Source: Struthidea cinerea
Taxonomy: Eukaryota > Chordata > Aves > Passeriformes > Corcoracidae
NCBI GenBank assembly: GCA_013397865.1
Contig: VZTI01001771.1
Location: forward strand, 186,001-250,000
Direction of reading: 5' to 3'
Length of the DNA stretch: 64,000 bases
The notes beneath the pieces are model-generated. The model was not told where the DNA came from. It did no database searches and saw only the letters and a program-made list of their open reading frames with translations. The position numbers and the translations under genes are program-made. The stretch's first letter is position 1, and each line of letters begins with the position of its first letter. Positions 53,012 to 63,452 of this stretch are shown piece after piece.

Positions 53012-54166
53012 AGAGTGGCATAGCTGCAGTAATCATAGACCTCACATCTGTGCTGCACTTGCCCAAATAAGGAGCTTCTTAGTGCAAGTCTAGGCCAAGG
53101 TTAATGAAATTATTTAATATGCTTTATTGCGGCAGGGTTGTTCAAATCAGTCAATGGAAAGGTGCATTAAAACTTATTCCAATTGACAATAGAAAAAAAC
53201 TGAAAAGCCAGAACCTATTGTTCTAACACGCTGTCCTTAAGAAACCATTGCACAGAACTACAGGTAGTTTAACCACGTTGTTCAGCTACATCTATAAAAT
53301 GTAAAGATAAATGCTTAAATGAAACCAAAGAAAACACTTTTAATCAGGACACTGATTAGGAAAAACAAGCTTAAGTAATTCTTCAACACAGATCATATAT
53401 CTACATGAAATTCCACATTTCTTTGTGAAATCCTGTTCCTGTGAGTGTGAGCCAGGTGATCTTCTCTGTATTCCAATTCTTTATTGTACCCCTCCAAATA
53501 ACAGCGAGCAGAAGTGATACTTGCAAGCCTGGAACTACAAACAGGATTGTAGCTCCCAACAAGAACAACAACTGGCCACAGACTGAGCTCTTCTGGTTCA
53601 AAACAAAGTAAGACCAAGCCCTTTCACTGCTGGTACCATCTACTCAACAAAACCCTGCCTTGTGTAGGAACTTCCACATTTCAGAAAGAGGAATAAGGTG
53701 CTGAAATTCTACCAAGCAGTATTTCCTTACTGTGAACATCTTCATTATCATGAATGTAACAACTTTCAGTGTTTGGATATGCTCGTCTATCTTGAGGGTG
53801 GTACAGTCTTTAGCTCTGGGAATAAATACTTTATCGAGAAAACCCAGTCAGAATTCATTTGAAGACTTTCTTGTCACTCTGAAGACTTCAGGAAGCTAAG
53901 CAAAACCCTCATTATACAATTCACAGTGATCTAAGAAGTTATTTGATACTGCAAATACTACAGAAAATCCTAGAGCAAGTCAGATTACATTGGATTAAAC
54001 AGAGATTCTTTGTAGAGTCTCAACTGGGTAGACAGCATCTTCATGTCAGTTATTCATTAGATTTGGTTGTTACGTGGTTTGGTTGGGTTTTTGTTTTGCT
54101 GTGGTGTTTTTTCTTTGGGAGGTGAGGGGGTGGTCCCCTCTTTCTCAAGAAAAGAAAGCACTTCAC
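53012..54166. other. Single-copy DNA, no gene seen
   Basis: A stretch at about 53060-53170 has the look of conserved non-coding DNA. The right end (54057-54125) is a T/G-rich low-complexity run next to the LTR. Confidence 0.45.
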
Positions 54167-54715
54167 TGCTGGGATTTAACCCCAGCCAGCAACAAAGCTC
54201 CGCACAAGGATCACTCACTTCCCCCGCCCACGGTGGGACCAGGGAGAGAACTGGAAAATAAAAGGGAGAAAACCCACGGTCGAGACAAACACAGTTTACA
54301 GGTAAAGCAAAAGCTGCCCTCTCAGGCAAAGCAAAGCAAGGAATTCATTCCCTGCTTTCCATGGGCAGGTGCTGAGCACCTCCAGGAGATCAGGGCCACA
54401 TCACACTCAGCGGTGATTGGGAAGGCAAACGTCATCACAGCCATCGTTCCCCAGCTTCCTCCTGCTCCCCAGATTTATATGACCCTTGGGTCACTTGGGG
54501 TCAGCTGTCCCGGCTGTGTCCCCTCCCAAATTCTCCTGCACCCCCAGCCCACTCCATTGTGGGGTGAGGAGCAGAAAAGGCCTTGACTCTGTGTGAGCCC
54601 TGCCCAGCAGTAAGGAAAACATCCCTGTATTTTAACACTGATTTCAGCACAAATGCAGAACACATCCTCATACTGGCTACTGTGAAGAAAATTGACTGAA
54701 TCCCAGAAAAAGTCA
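54167..54715 (-). mobile_element. Avian ERVL-like solo LTR
   Basis: The left end (GGGATTTAACCCCAGCCAGC, then CACTCACTTCCCCCGCCCAC and CGGTCGAGACAAACACAGTT) is the familiar end of an abundant avian LTR family. The right end (GGCTACTGTGAAGAAAATTG, ACTGAATCCCAG) is the other terminus in reverse complement. On the minus strand it reads TG...CA, about 549 bp. A TATA-like TATAAAT lies on the minus strand at 54473-54479. No target duplication is visible, which suggests age or a recombined product. No internal retroviral sequence adjoins it. The 170-codon plus frame is antisense to the LTR. Confidence 0.85.
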
Positions 54716-57700
54716 TAATATTCGTTAATTAACATTTGGTGACAGGAGAAAAGGAAGAGTTATTAGGAAGGTCCTGACTGAGTTCAACAGAAGTAAGTTA
54801 AAAGTAAACACCAACAAGGAGAGGGAGAGTAAGGAATGTCACAGGTCAAAGAGAGGTCTGTGTTATTATGGACTCATGGTTCTGTGCCTGGCCAGGAACA
54901 CAAGGAAAAGAAAACAAGCTGGACACTCTGACGGGCAGTACGTTACCAGAGCTCTGGGCTCCTGTTCCTTTTTGTTTGCGGTTTGGTTTTTGGGTTTGGG
55001 GATTTTTGCTGCTTTGTTTAGCTTTGCTTTTGTTTTTTTAAACCTTTGCATAAACTATTTAAAACAGGTGAGGAAGATATGGAAGCCTGTCTCAAGTCAG
55101 TATTCTGGTTTTACCACGAGCCCTGGCTAGAGGCAGTGGATGATGTGGTGCACCCGTGCAGACTCACGCCTGCCAGACTCTGTGTCTGGAGGGGGGATAA
55201 GAAAGGAGGGAAAAAATAAACAAAAAGAGAAATGCCACATGTGTCATATTGACAACCGTGAGCAATCAAAAACCATGAGTCAGACTCAAAAGTACCATAA
55301 TTTTAGTCTAATAAATTTGAGACGTGAAATAGCAAAATGACAAATCTGATTAATTTTATTTTGCTACATGTTTTCAAAGTGTCTTTAGATACTATTTTCC
55401 TGGCAACTCACTTCATTTCCCAGGTGACACTAGCATAAGAAGAGGCAGAGGAAAATCACCTCATAAAAGCATGAATAGAAATACTGCCTTTCCCAGTGAC
55501 CTGCAATATTTTGAGTTCCCTAATTCAGGAATAGAGCAGATTATGATTTGGCTTTACAGCTTTATTAAACTCCATGAGCACTGATTGGCATGAAATCATT
55601 TACAGGAGCAGCAGCATTAGAGGTTTAAGTGATAAAACCCCACAGACATCCTTCAGTTGAAGCTCTGCTTCTGTGTTCCCCACACACCACAAAAGACTGC
55701 AGATGCCTCTGGTACCAATTCCTCTCCTCCTGCCTGCAAAAAAAAAACAAAAAAAAATACTAGGCTTCATGGAAGGAAAAAGAGAAATGTAGCTGACCTT
55801 GCAGCGAGATACCTAAGTGTCTTGCAAGAGGGACAGGAAGAGCTGATACTGAAAATATCACCTACCTTTGTGAGGCAAAAGATCATTTACTAAATGTTAC
55901 AGAGATGCAACTGGAGAATTGGAATAGGTCCCCATGACAGAGCTCAAAGCCCTTAGGGGTTTAGGAGTCACTGAGAAGGAGACTGGACTTGTGCACCTGG
56001 GCAAACAGTTCAGAAAGAGATGCCCTAGAAATGCTTTTAAAAATGCAGAACTAATTTTTGCCCTATGGCAATTTTTTTGCCTAGATTGAACAGTTAATTG
56101 GACAAAAAGCTAAGAGTTATGATTTGGGTATGGAAGACAGCTTTTCCACTCTTTGGAATGGTAGCAGGCAGCAGGAAGCTTGTTAGTCTACTGTTCATAG
56201 AAAAATTCACTCTTACAACAAAGCCTCCTGATTTTCTAGACAAATATTTTTATTTCTTCGTACATACTTATCTAGAGTGAGTGAGTCCTATGTGCAAAGC
56301 ATCTCAAGCCTCCTCATGGTCATTTCTCTGTCTGTCTCACTACAGTTCAACTCTAGCTCAGATAACCACTGAATAATTTAAACACCAACAACACCTACTA
56401 AGATGAAGGAAGAACTTCTGTAGTTCTCATACTGTCGTAACATGGACATACTAACACAGTGGAAAAAATATACATGCTTGGGTGTAACCATATTAATTTT
56501 CAAATAATTTGGGCTTTAACCATTAGCAGGTTAAAAAGAGAAAAGCTTCATGAAATAAAGGAGAAAGTTTCATGAAGTGAGGAAATTCACCTCAACCGTG
56601 AATCCAGTCATCGTGATTTTAATGGATATGAAGTGATTTCTACCCGTACAGACTTGGCTCACTGAGCAGATTCATATTTGCAAGCTTCATTAAATACATA
56701 CACTTACCATTTCCAATTGCAGTGAAAACAGAGATAATTTTAACACCACCCTTATTTTAAAATAGCTCAACCTATAGCATCAAATTGTGTCATGCATTGC
56801 CTAATAAAAATAGTGTTATCAGTCTTTATTTGATAATGCTGGTGGAACAAAGCAGTGCCAAGCTCAGAGCACAAAGCTGCTGAGAGGCCTGCAGCTATTT
56901 ATGGGGAAGGCTGGCAGTCATGGAATTTGTTCAGAAATTCTTTAAAATGTGACAAAGGGAATTAAGGTTAAACTCCATGTAAGAGAGAGTATTTTTTACA
57001 GTTTATGTTCCTATTACTTTATTTTTCCGATATTGAAGGTAGAGAAGGTTATCTGGGCAACAAGATTTAACAAAGATAGAAAAAAAATGAATAAATGTAT
57101 TTCCAATGTTTTGTTATTAGGCCTTACAAAAGAATTTAATAAGTTGAATTTTCCTATTAATGCAATTGAAAATTTAATGAGTTTCCTAATTTATGACTTC
57201 ACAAGACTTGAATTACAAAACAATAACATAAGCTGCACTCTAACTGCCTGAGTGTGTCTGAAGATGACAGTGTGTTTAGGCTTTCACTTGAGCATCTAAT
57301 CTAAATATTTTAACAAATAGCACAAAAAACACTGCAGTTGTTCAAAGAGACATTGCAGAATTGATTATTTTTTGTGACAAATAAAACCATTCTATTAAAG
57401 CATTATCTTTACTGCTATATTCCACATTGTGATGGGGAATTTCCAAGCCCTTTGCTTAATATTAATACAGTTCTGTGGCACCCTTGAGAGCTTGTTAAGA
57501 AAGATTATTCCCACTAAACCAATAACCTGAAACAAGATGGAGCTGGTAGCACCATGGAACTTCAGAGGGGGAGCCGGGTCTGAGAAAGCGTGGAATGAAC
57601 ACAGCTCTTTGAAATGTGCCTGCAGCTCCGACAGGTCTCCCTCGAGAAGCCAGAGCTGCTCTTTGCCCTGTTCCACAGTACCTTTCTCTTGAATGACTTC

Positions 57701-57876
57701 CACATCCATTTCAAAACACCCAAGGAGGTCCCTGTGCCGGTCTCCCGCAGGTGAGCCCGAGCCCTGCAGCTGCAGCCCTGGATCCATTGGCTCAGGGCAC
57801 AGACCTTACCTGGGCAGCTCCTCACCAGCAGACAAGGAACAAAAGACATTTCTCACGTGAAACTCAGGTTTTGAAA
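54716..57876. other. Unique DNA with one GC-rich coiled-coil-like frame
   Basis: It includes T/G-rich low complexity at 54960-55040 and an A-rich run at 55738-55758. In the GC-richer piece 57540-57850 a minus-strand frame (57395-57787, 130 codons) has a polar stretch around EVIQEKGTVEQGKEQ that could form a helix. It is not recognised as any family, and splice-like sites nearby do not bracket it sensibly. No gene is called. Confidence 0.4.
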
Positions 57877-58269
57877 TGTAGCTCCCACTATCCCAAACAA
57901 AACTAAAGTACCGAGAACAGCAAGAAACGACACGACCAAGTTCAGGAAGAAAGCAGTAGTAGTAGTTTAATTAATTATAATCATCCTTTCATAACAGGAT
58001 TCGCAAAGAGTGTGTTGAATGGCATAAGACAGTTGGGTGCTCAGCCATCCACCCCTTGAGGGGATTGGTCAAGCTCTAAGACACTTATTCCAAAATATCA
58101 GAAAGCCAGAACCATAACAATCCTGCATAACAAACCCAGGTGCAAGATAAGGAGTTAGTTTACAAAACCCATAGCAGTGTTTTCATAGCTTCTGTGAGAG
58201 CTGCAAAGTTCTCACAGAACGCTGCAGAAAGCTGAAAGATTTCTCTACCAAAGCTTTTCAGCATCTACA
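57877..58269 (-). mobile_element. Solo LTR of an avian endogenous retrovirus (subfamily B, copy 2)
   Basis: This block is homologous to 7285-7647 and to the subfamily A copies. Shared blocks include TACCGAGAACAGCAAGAAAC against the 7.3 kb copy, and GCCATCCACCCCTTGAGG against the 30.2 and 62.9 kb copies. On the minus strand it begins TGTAGATGC and ends GAGCTACA. It has about 20 extra bases near that end compared with the 7.3 kb copy. The flanks TTGAAA and ATCAAA match only partly, so the target duplication is eroded. A CCAAT box lies at 58074-58078 on the minus strand. No internal retroviral sequence is seen. Confidence 0.75.
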
Positions 58270-58282
58270 ATCAAATAACATT

Positions 58283-58301
58283 AAAAAAAAGGGGGGGGGG
58301 G
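58283..58301. repeat. A8-G11 homopolymer pair
   Basis: Eight A followed directly by eleven G lie 13 bases beyond the LTR end. The G run is unstable in sequencing and its length may be wrong. Confidence 0.9.
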
Positions 58302-59211
58302 ATTTATATCTAACAGTTTTATGCTCTTTCATGACAGTTTAATAATATTGTTAGCTACAAAATTTTTACAATACATAGGAGTTGACATGTTAGCTTATTT
58401 TTTTAATTGCCTGTACTGTTTTCTTCATAACAGAAAATACCCATGGAAAATTAAGACACTTCATATTGCATTAGCAGACTGAGTGGGTGGATTGGTTGAT
58501 TTGGGGTTTTTTAAACATATTGATACTTCTGAAAGTTATAAAATATCTGTTCCAGGAAATACCATTATAAGAGAAACTGAATATTCCCAAAATGAGAACT
58601 TCCTAAATTAATCTGGTGTTTTCATTTCGTGAAAGCTTACACTCCAATCTTGAATCAAAATCCTGTTTTCACCTGGATCTAAACTGAAAGAAAAGTAGTA
58701 CAGTTTTTTATTTTGTCCTTTGGAAGAGAGCTTTGTTGTTTAAAGACCCGCACATTTGCACTTTGTCACCTGGAATAACATTATTCATAAATATGAATTG
58801 CTATTATACCTGTCTGCCAGCCTTCCATCAGGTGGTGGTAAAGTTGGGGCAGACCCAAAAGTTTCAAAGTTCAAGTAAATTCCAGTCCAACTCAGATTAG
58901 CTTCTTACATAACATCTGTTAACTCTCACAGTGACAATTGTTCTCTCTCCAATGGGACAACTGGCAGCTTTTTTAACAGTCCCAGACCTATGTGACAAAA
59001 AGGAGCAATTTCGGGAGTTTCTGGTTGCTGTAAGAAAGTGTGCATCCCTTTCTCACTGTGCTGGCTATGCTATCAGACCCTTTATTGCAAGAATACAAAA
59101 AACTCATTGCAAGTGACCTCAGTGACATGTGGCAGCTCCTTCCTGAGGAGACAATCTGCCTATTTCAGAATTTTGCGTGCTTTGTTGGTGGACCTAAGTG
59201 ATTTGGAAGGC
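58302..59211. other. AT-rich single-copy DNA
   Basis: No gene, repeat or RNA recognised in this 900-bp spacer between two LTRs. Confidence 0.5.
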
Positions 59212-60040
59212 TGTGAGGGACCGAAATGTTCCGGGTTAGTGGCTCAAACCATTGGCCATCGGCAAAAGCAGCGGGGGCTTTGCTGGCCATGGGCACAGGA
59301 AGCACCCAGGGGCACAGGGGGTGAACACCCAGCCCCGGAGGGGACGAGCCGGGCCTGGAGCCAGGGAAGGGCAGAGGCCGATCAGAAGCAGGTCCTGCCA
59401 GGCGGGAGAGGGCTTTGGAGCAGGGCAGCCTGGAGCATGGGCCATACCTGGCTCAGCTGCGCTGCCGGGAGGGGCAGGGCCACGTCTCAGAAGGGGCCAT
59501 AAACCATCAGAGCCCCCCAAAGGGCCCCGGGATCCACAGTGCGACATCAGACAGTGCAAAACTCCCCCCGGGGGAGGTATCTGGGCGTTCACCCAAACCT
59601 GAATGTGCATTAACCCACGGAACTTTGTGTTTCATGGCCTTGCCCCACCACTGATGGATCAGGACTTTGGCCACTTTCACCATCACTTCGACAAATGGAC
59701 ATTGACATGGCAATGATCAAACTTTGTTGCTGTATCCATGGATGGTGGCATTTCTACTCTTCTCCTTTCTGTCTCTTTCTTTCTCTCTTTCTTTTCCCAA
59801 CTTCTTCTTCTAGGAATATATTGTAAACCAGGCTAGAAGTTCCAGTCAATGCCTGAGTGCCTTGTTGTGCCTGGATACATTCAAGTTGGCTAAGTTCGAG
59901 TTTGCTAAGTTTAAGTTTGTAAAGTACCTTATTTTAGATGTTGTCTTAAAATTTGCCAAGTACTTATTCTACCTTAATGTTTTAAACTTTGCAAGTAAAA
60001 GTTTGTTATTGAACCTCCTGAGAATTTTGTAAAAATTCCA
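59212..60040 (+). mobile_element. Probable long solo LTR of an endogenous retrovirus
   Basis: A GC-rich first half (59220-59600) passes into a pyrimidine tract (59752-59815). A degenerate tandem repeat of AAGTT/GAGTTTGCT units (59881-59925) and an AT-rich 3' part ending near AAAAATTCCA follow. This order resembles long avian ERV LTRs. The start at TGTGAGGGACC and the end at CCA are my best TG...CA guess. An 8-bp word GAATTTTG occurs near both ends (59168-59175 and 60023-60030 region), but not exactly at those borders. Frames of 116-154 codons across the GC-rich half occur on both strands and are not genes. Confidence 0.5.
59752..59815 (+). repeat. Polypyrimidine tract within the LTR-like element
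   Basis: About 64 bases are almost pure C/T on the plus strand, rich in CTTT and TCTC. Such tracts can adopt triplex-like structure and are polymorphic. Confidence 0.85.
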
Positions 60041-60934
60041 GAGTAAATCAAACAACCTTCCACTTTACCCACAGAGTGGATCAGAGCTGTGAATGACTAA
60101 TTGATATCTAACACTGCTTAATTTCCTACCCAGACAAGCAAAAGGTTTCTATCATTCAACATACTGATTTTTTTTTTTTTTTAAGAGGGCAATTTCTGGT
60201 TTTTGCAGTCAGGCTCAGAGTTTGAGGAAGGGAAGGAAAAGAAAGAAAAGAAGGATGCTGTTTATGGGCATCAGCATTCAAACTGTCTTCCCTGGCCTGT
60301 TCCTTTCTCCTCCCTCTAAAGAAAAGACATAGAGGAAGAACATGAAAAGAAGTAGTTGCAGGGTCTAACAGTGCCATTTGTCACTGCCAAGATTCATCAG
60401 TAATACAGGATTACAAGAGGGAACAACTGAAAGGTTAAGGATTTATCTAGAACATCTGAAACAGATATTAAACTGAGATTTATAGCAAAGTGATTAATGA
60501 AAATTAATGTTTTCGGTCTTAGCTACCATAGTACTGAAAACAAAGAAACTTGTTCCCTTTCCAGGAGCCATCATTGACCTCTCCACTTGCTAACAACACT
60601 GGAGTAGGTACATATGTTAAACATTTTGCATTTTGCCTTTAATGTGCAGAAATTTCAACGAGAAAACAAGTATGTTCACAGGAGTGGAGTTGTGTAAGCA
60701 CAGAGGCAATGACTTCGGGAGATGATTGGGAGAAACAGGTTATAAGTGTCTAAATGTGGTTCACTGCCTGCCGAGACTGAGACCCTCTGAGCAATAAAAA
60801 ATTTCATAAAAGCTCATAAAGGCAATTTTATTGGTTTTGTAGAGCCATCATCAGGATTTTCCTTTCAATATCTATCTAGTGACATGCTTTTTAAAAGAGT
60901 TATATGCTCGCAAAGTTACAGGAGGTATTTAAAA
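60041..60934. other. AT-rich single-copy DNA
   Basis: It contains a poly-T run at about 60169-60182 and an A/G-rich stretch (60228-60260). No gene seen. Confidence 0.5.
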
Positions 60935-61035
60935 GGCACGGAGCTGGGGACGTGGCTGGCGGGGGGCTCGGCAGTGCTGGGTTAATGGTTGGACTCGGTG
61001 ATTGCAAAGGACGTTTGCAACCAAAACGATTCTTG
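60935..61035 (+). mobile_element. CR1 LINE 3' end fragment
   Basis: GGCAGTGCTGGGTTAATGGT followed by TGGACTCGGTGATTGCAAAG matches the last ~100 bases of a common avian CR1 subfamily in sense orientation. The expected octamer tail is degraded to AACGATTCTTGTAAAGAT. It is 5' truncated. Confidence 0.88.
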
Positions 61036-62865
61036 TAAAGATCAGTGAAAAACTAATGGCCCGTGAGCAGAAGCGCTGCAAGCCTGACAGCTCCGTGCCC
61101 GCGCTGCTTTGCGGGCTCCCCGTAACTCAGCGAGAGACGGGGCTGGTGCACAAGCTGACTGAGCAGGAAGTGAGCCACATAAAAACCTGCCTAGTTTAGC
61201 TTTCACTACAGAACCCAGCTAGGGACTGCATGAGGTTCTAGAAGAATACTTTTTTAAAAATACGAAACCTGAAGTTTTTCATGTATATTAAAAATAACAG
61301 CTTCTGCTATAGAAAGAAAGAAGAAAACATTACTAGTTCCATGTTGTTTTTTGCCATAAGTGTACTTTCTCTATTTTTACCTCTGAATGTGGACACTAAA
61401 AATCAACTAAAATATCTTCTGCTCTTATTATGTTTAACAAGATTTGAGTTCTTAGTGCTGTAACTTACTCTCTAAAACACTAAAGAGACTTGTAGTTAAT
61501 TTAAAATAACGTTTCCTTGGAATGAAATCAGCAGTATTCTTATAAAAATACAGGATATCGTGTTCATTACTATGTCTCTCAATTTCAATAAAGGTGAAGT
61601 ATAAAAGGAGGAAGTTTTTATTTAATAGTTTTGAACTAGTAGTAGCATTTTACATGTCATGAATATCTGGACATTTATTTCTGTTAAAGGAGACTTTAAA
61701 TAAAGATAAACATAATTAAATACAGCAGAAACAAACAGCATTCTTCATCTGACCCAGTGTTTTCATATTACTTTATTTTAGTATTCAATAATTCTCCAAC
61801 TCCATAACAAGTGAATCAGGGTTCCTCAGTCCCCGTGCAGATTTAAGGCAAAAGAAATCCCTCTCTGGATTTCTAATTATTTGTAAGTTTATTGCTTAAA
61901 CAAAGCCACACACAGTTAAGGGAAGGCAGAAAAACATTCAAAACATTAGAAATCCTAATAGGCACTTCTCTTCTCTTAAGATGTTTGCATACATTTATTT
62001 TGGCTACTGTGATGCCTTTAGGGTGTTGACAAAGAAGAAAGAGAGCCCTGAGAACAAGGGAGAATTTGCGCAAAGCAGTAAAACAGACTCATTCCTTTTG
62101 GAGGACTCAAATAGGAGATGGTTTAAGCAAAGATACCACAGCTAGTTTTAGATCTCTGTAATCTTAATGTAACAGGCAGGAATTTCTTTGCATTATTTTA
62201 CTGACAAAGGTGAAATCATATTTTGAAATTACTGGAACACACTTATTTTAAAGAGTGTTCGTTATGCAGATTTTGAGAATATGACCAGAAAGTAGTATTA
62301 AAAAAAGAAAAACATTAAAACTTCTTAATATAACAGCCACATATCCTATCCACATCCAAATTTGTCTGAAACACTCTATAGAACCAAATAAAACTTACAA
62401 GCCCTGCACTAGAAGTCATTGAAGTGGTTCACATACACAAATCTAACTTCCACAAAGAACATTTCTATTCTCTACATCAGTTATTCCACTGTGGCACTCT
62501 AGGTGAGATAGAATGTGAGGCCAAACAATTGGAAAATGATATTTGAAAATCTATCTTGTCAAAGGAGCATGAACAGTAAGAGCATTGGGAAAATGTTTGT
62601 GTCAACAGCATGTCCATCAATGTTAACATATAAACACAGGCAGAACTTGGAAGAAATTCCAAGACAAGTAAGGTGACACAAAACATGACAGGAAACCTTT
62701 TGGGCAGAAGTTAGGGAAAAAAAAAGTAACTCTTTGTTAAAAAGTATTGCTTGTGATCAGCAATTTAATTCTCAGTTAAGGAGAGCACCCTTAGAATGTT
62801 TGCAGAGCACTAACCACTCCTGCTCGTGGCTGATCAGCTCACGGGCACTGCACTCCTTTGAGGAG
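61036..62865. other. AT-rich single-copy DNA
   Basis: No recognised gene. A small CpG-containing piece at 61060-61140 adjoins the CR1 fragment and lies within a 65-codon frame that starts inside CR1. It is not called. Confidence 0.5.
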
Positions 62866-62872
62866 GACACAT
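62866..62872 (+). repeat. Left target-site duplication of LTR copy 2
   Basis: GACACAT directly precedes the LTR terminus and recurs exactly at 63247-63253. This proves that the intervening block was inserted as a unit. Confidence 0.85.
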
Positions 62873-63246
62873 TGTCGCTGTTACGTCCGAGGCGCACAAA
62901 GAAAACGCCACAGAGTCCAGGCTCATGAACAGTGGAAGCCGAAGCTTTTCTTTAATAATTTTCTGACTACTATATAGGATAGATCGCAAAAGTGTGTTGA
63001 GTGGCAATAGGTAATTGGTTCCTCGGCCATCCACCCCTTGAGAGGATTGGCCAAGCCCTAAGATACCTATTCCAAAATATTTTCAAAGTCAAAGCCATAA
63101 CAATCTTGCAAAGCAGCCTGCGGGTACAAGAAGTTTATGGAACTGTGACCTTGTTTAAAATAGTTTACATAGGAAAGACAGTCTGCTCACAGAATATTGA
63201 GAAAAGGCTGAAGAATTTCTCTGCTTCTAGCTTTTTAGCACCTACA
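62873..63246 (-). mobile_element. Solo LTR of an avian endogenous retrovirus (subfamily A, copy 2)
   Basis: This 374-bp LTR is nearly identical to 30237-30613. On the minus strand it begins TGTAGGTGC and ends CAGCGACA. It is flanked by perfect GACACAT direct repeats. Sense-strand signals are CCAAT at 63046-63050 and 63014-63018, TATA-like CTATATAG at 62970-62977 and ATTAAA at 62951-62956. Intact ends and target duplications, with no internal genes, show a complete solo LTR. It is probably the youngest insertion in the window. Confidence 0.92.
62970..62977 (-). promoter_or_regulatory. TATA-like box of LTR copy 2
   Basis: CTATATAG sits downstream of two CCAAT boxes and upstream of ATTAAA in the sense orientation, with the same spacing as in the 30.2 kb copy. 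Its conservation between copies supports it as the ancestral LTR promoter. Activity in the host is unknown. Confidence 0.5.
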
Positions 63247-63253
63247 GACACAT
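63247..63253 (+). repeat. Right target-site duplication of LTR copy 2
   Basis: GACACAT directly follows the LTR end, an exact copy of 62866-62872. A 7-bp length is one more than the 4-6 bp usual for retroviral insertions. The extra match may be chance, or the LTR may have one extra terminal base. Confidence 0.85.
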
Positions 63254-63452
63254 TCTTCCTATTTTATAGCTGAGGAGACAGGGGCAGAGAGTTGGTAATG
63301 AACCCAAGCCTCCAGACCAAGTCAAGCCTGCCAAGCTCATAACTTTACATTACATGGGCTCTGAAATCTCCCATGCTGCAAACTCTTGAAAATTAAGTCC
63401 ATTTAAAATACAATAAGCAAAACACAAAGTGATATTGTCTGCATTAATTAAC
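63254..63452. other. Short spacer between two LTRs
   Basis: About 200 bp of unique DNA with nothing recognised. Confidence 0.5.

Noticed and set aside
54074..54586. 170-codon plus-strand frame, the longest in the window
   Set aside because: It runs antisense through the ERVL-like LTR and starts in T/G-rich low complexity.
56949..57251. 100-codon AT-rich plus frame
   Set aside because: The composition is Lys/Asn/Ile/Leu-rich as expected from AT-rich DNA, with no motif.
59038..59654. Frames of 116-154 codons on both strands
   Set aside because: They fall in the GC-rich half of a probable LTR, overlap each other on both strands, and have no domain.
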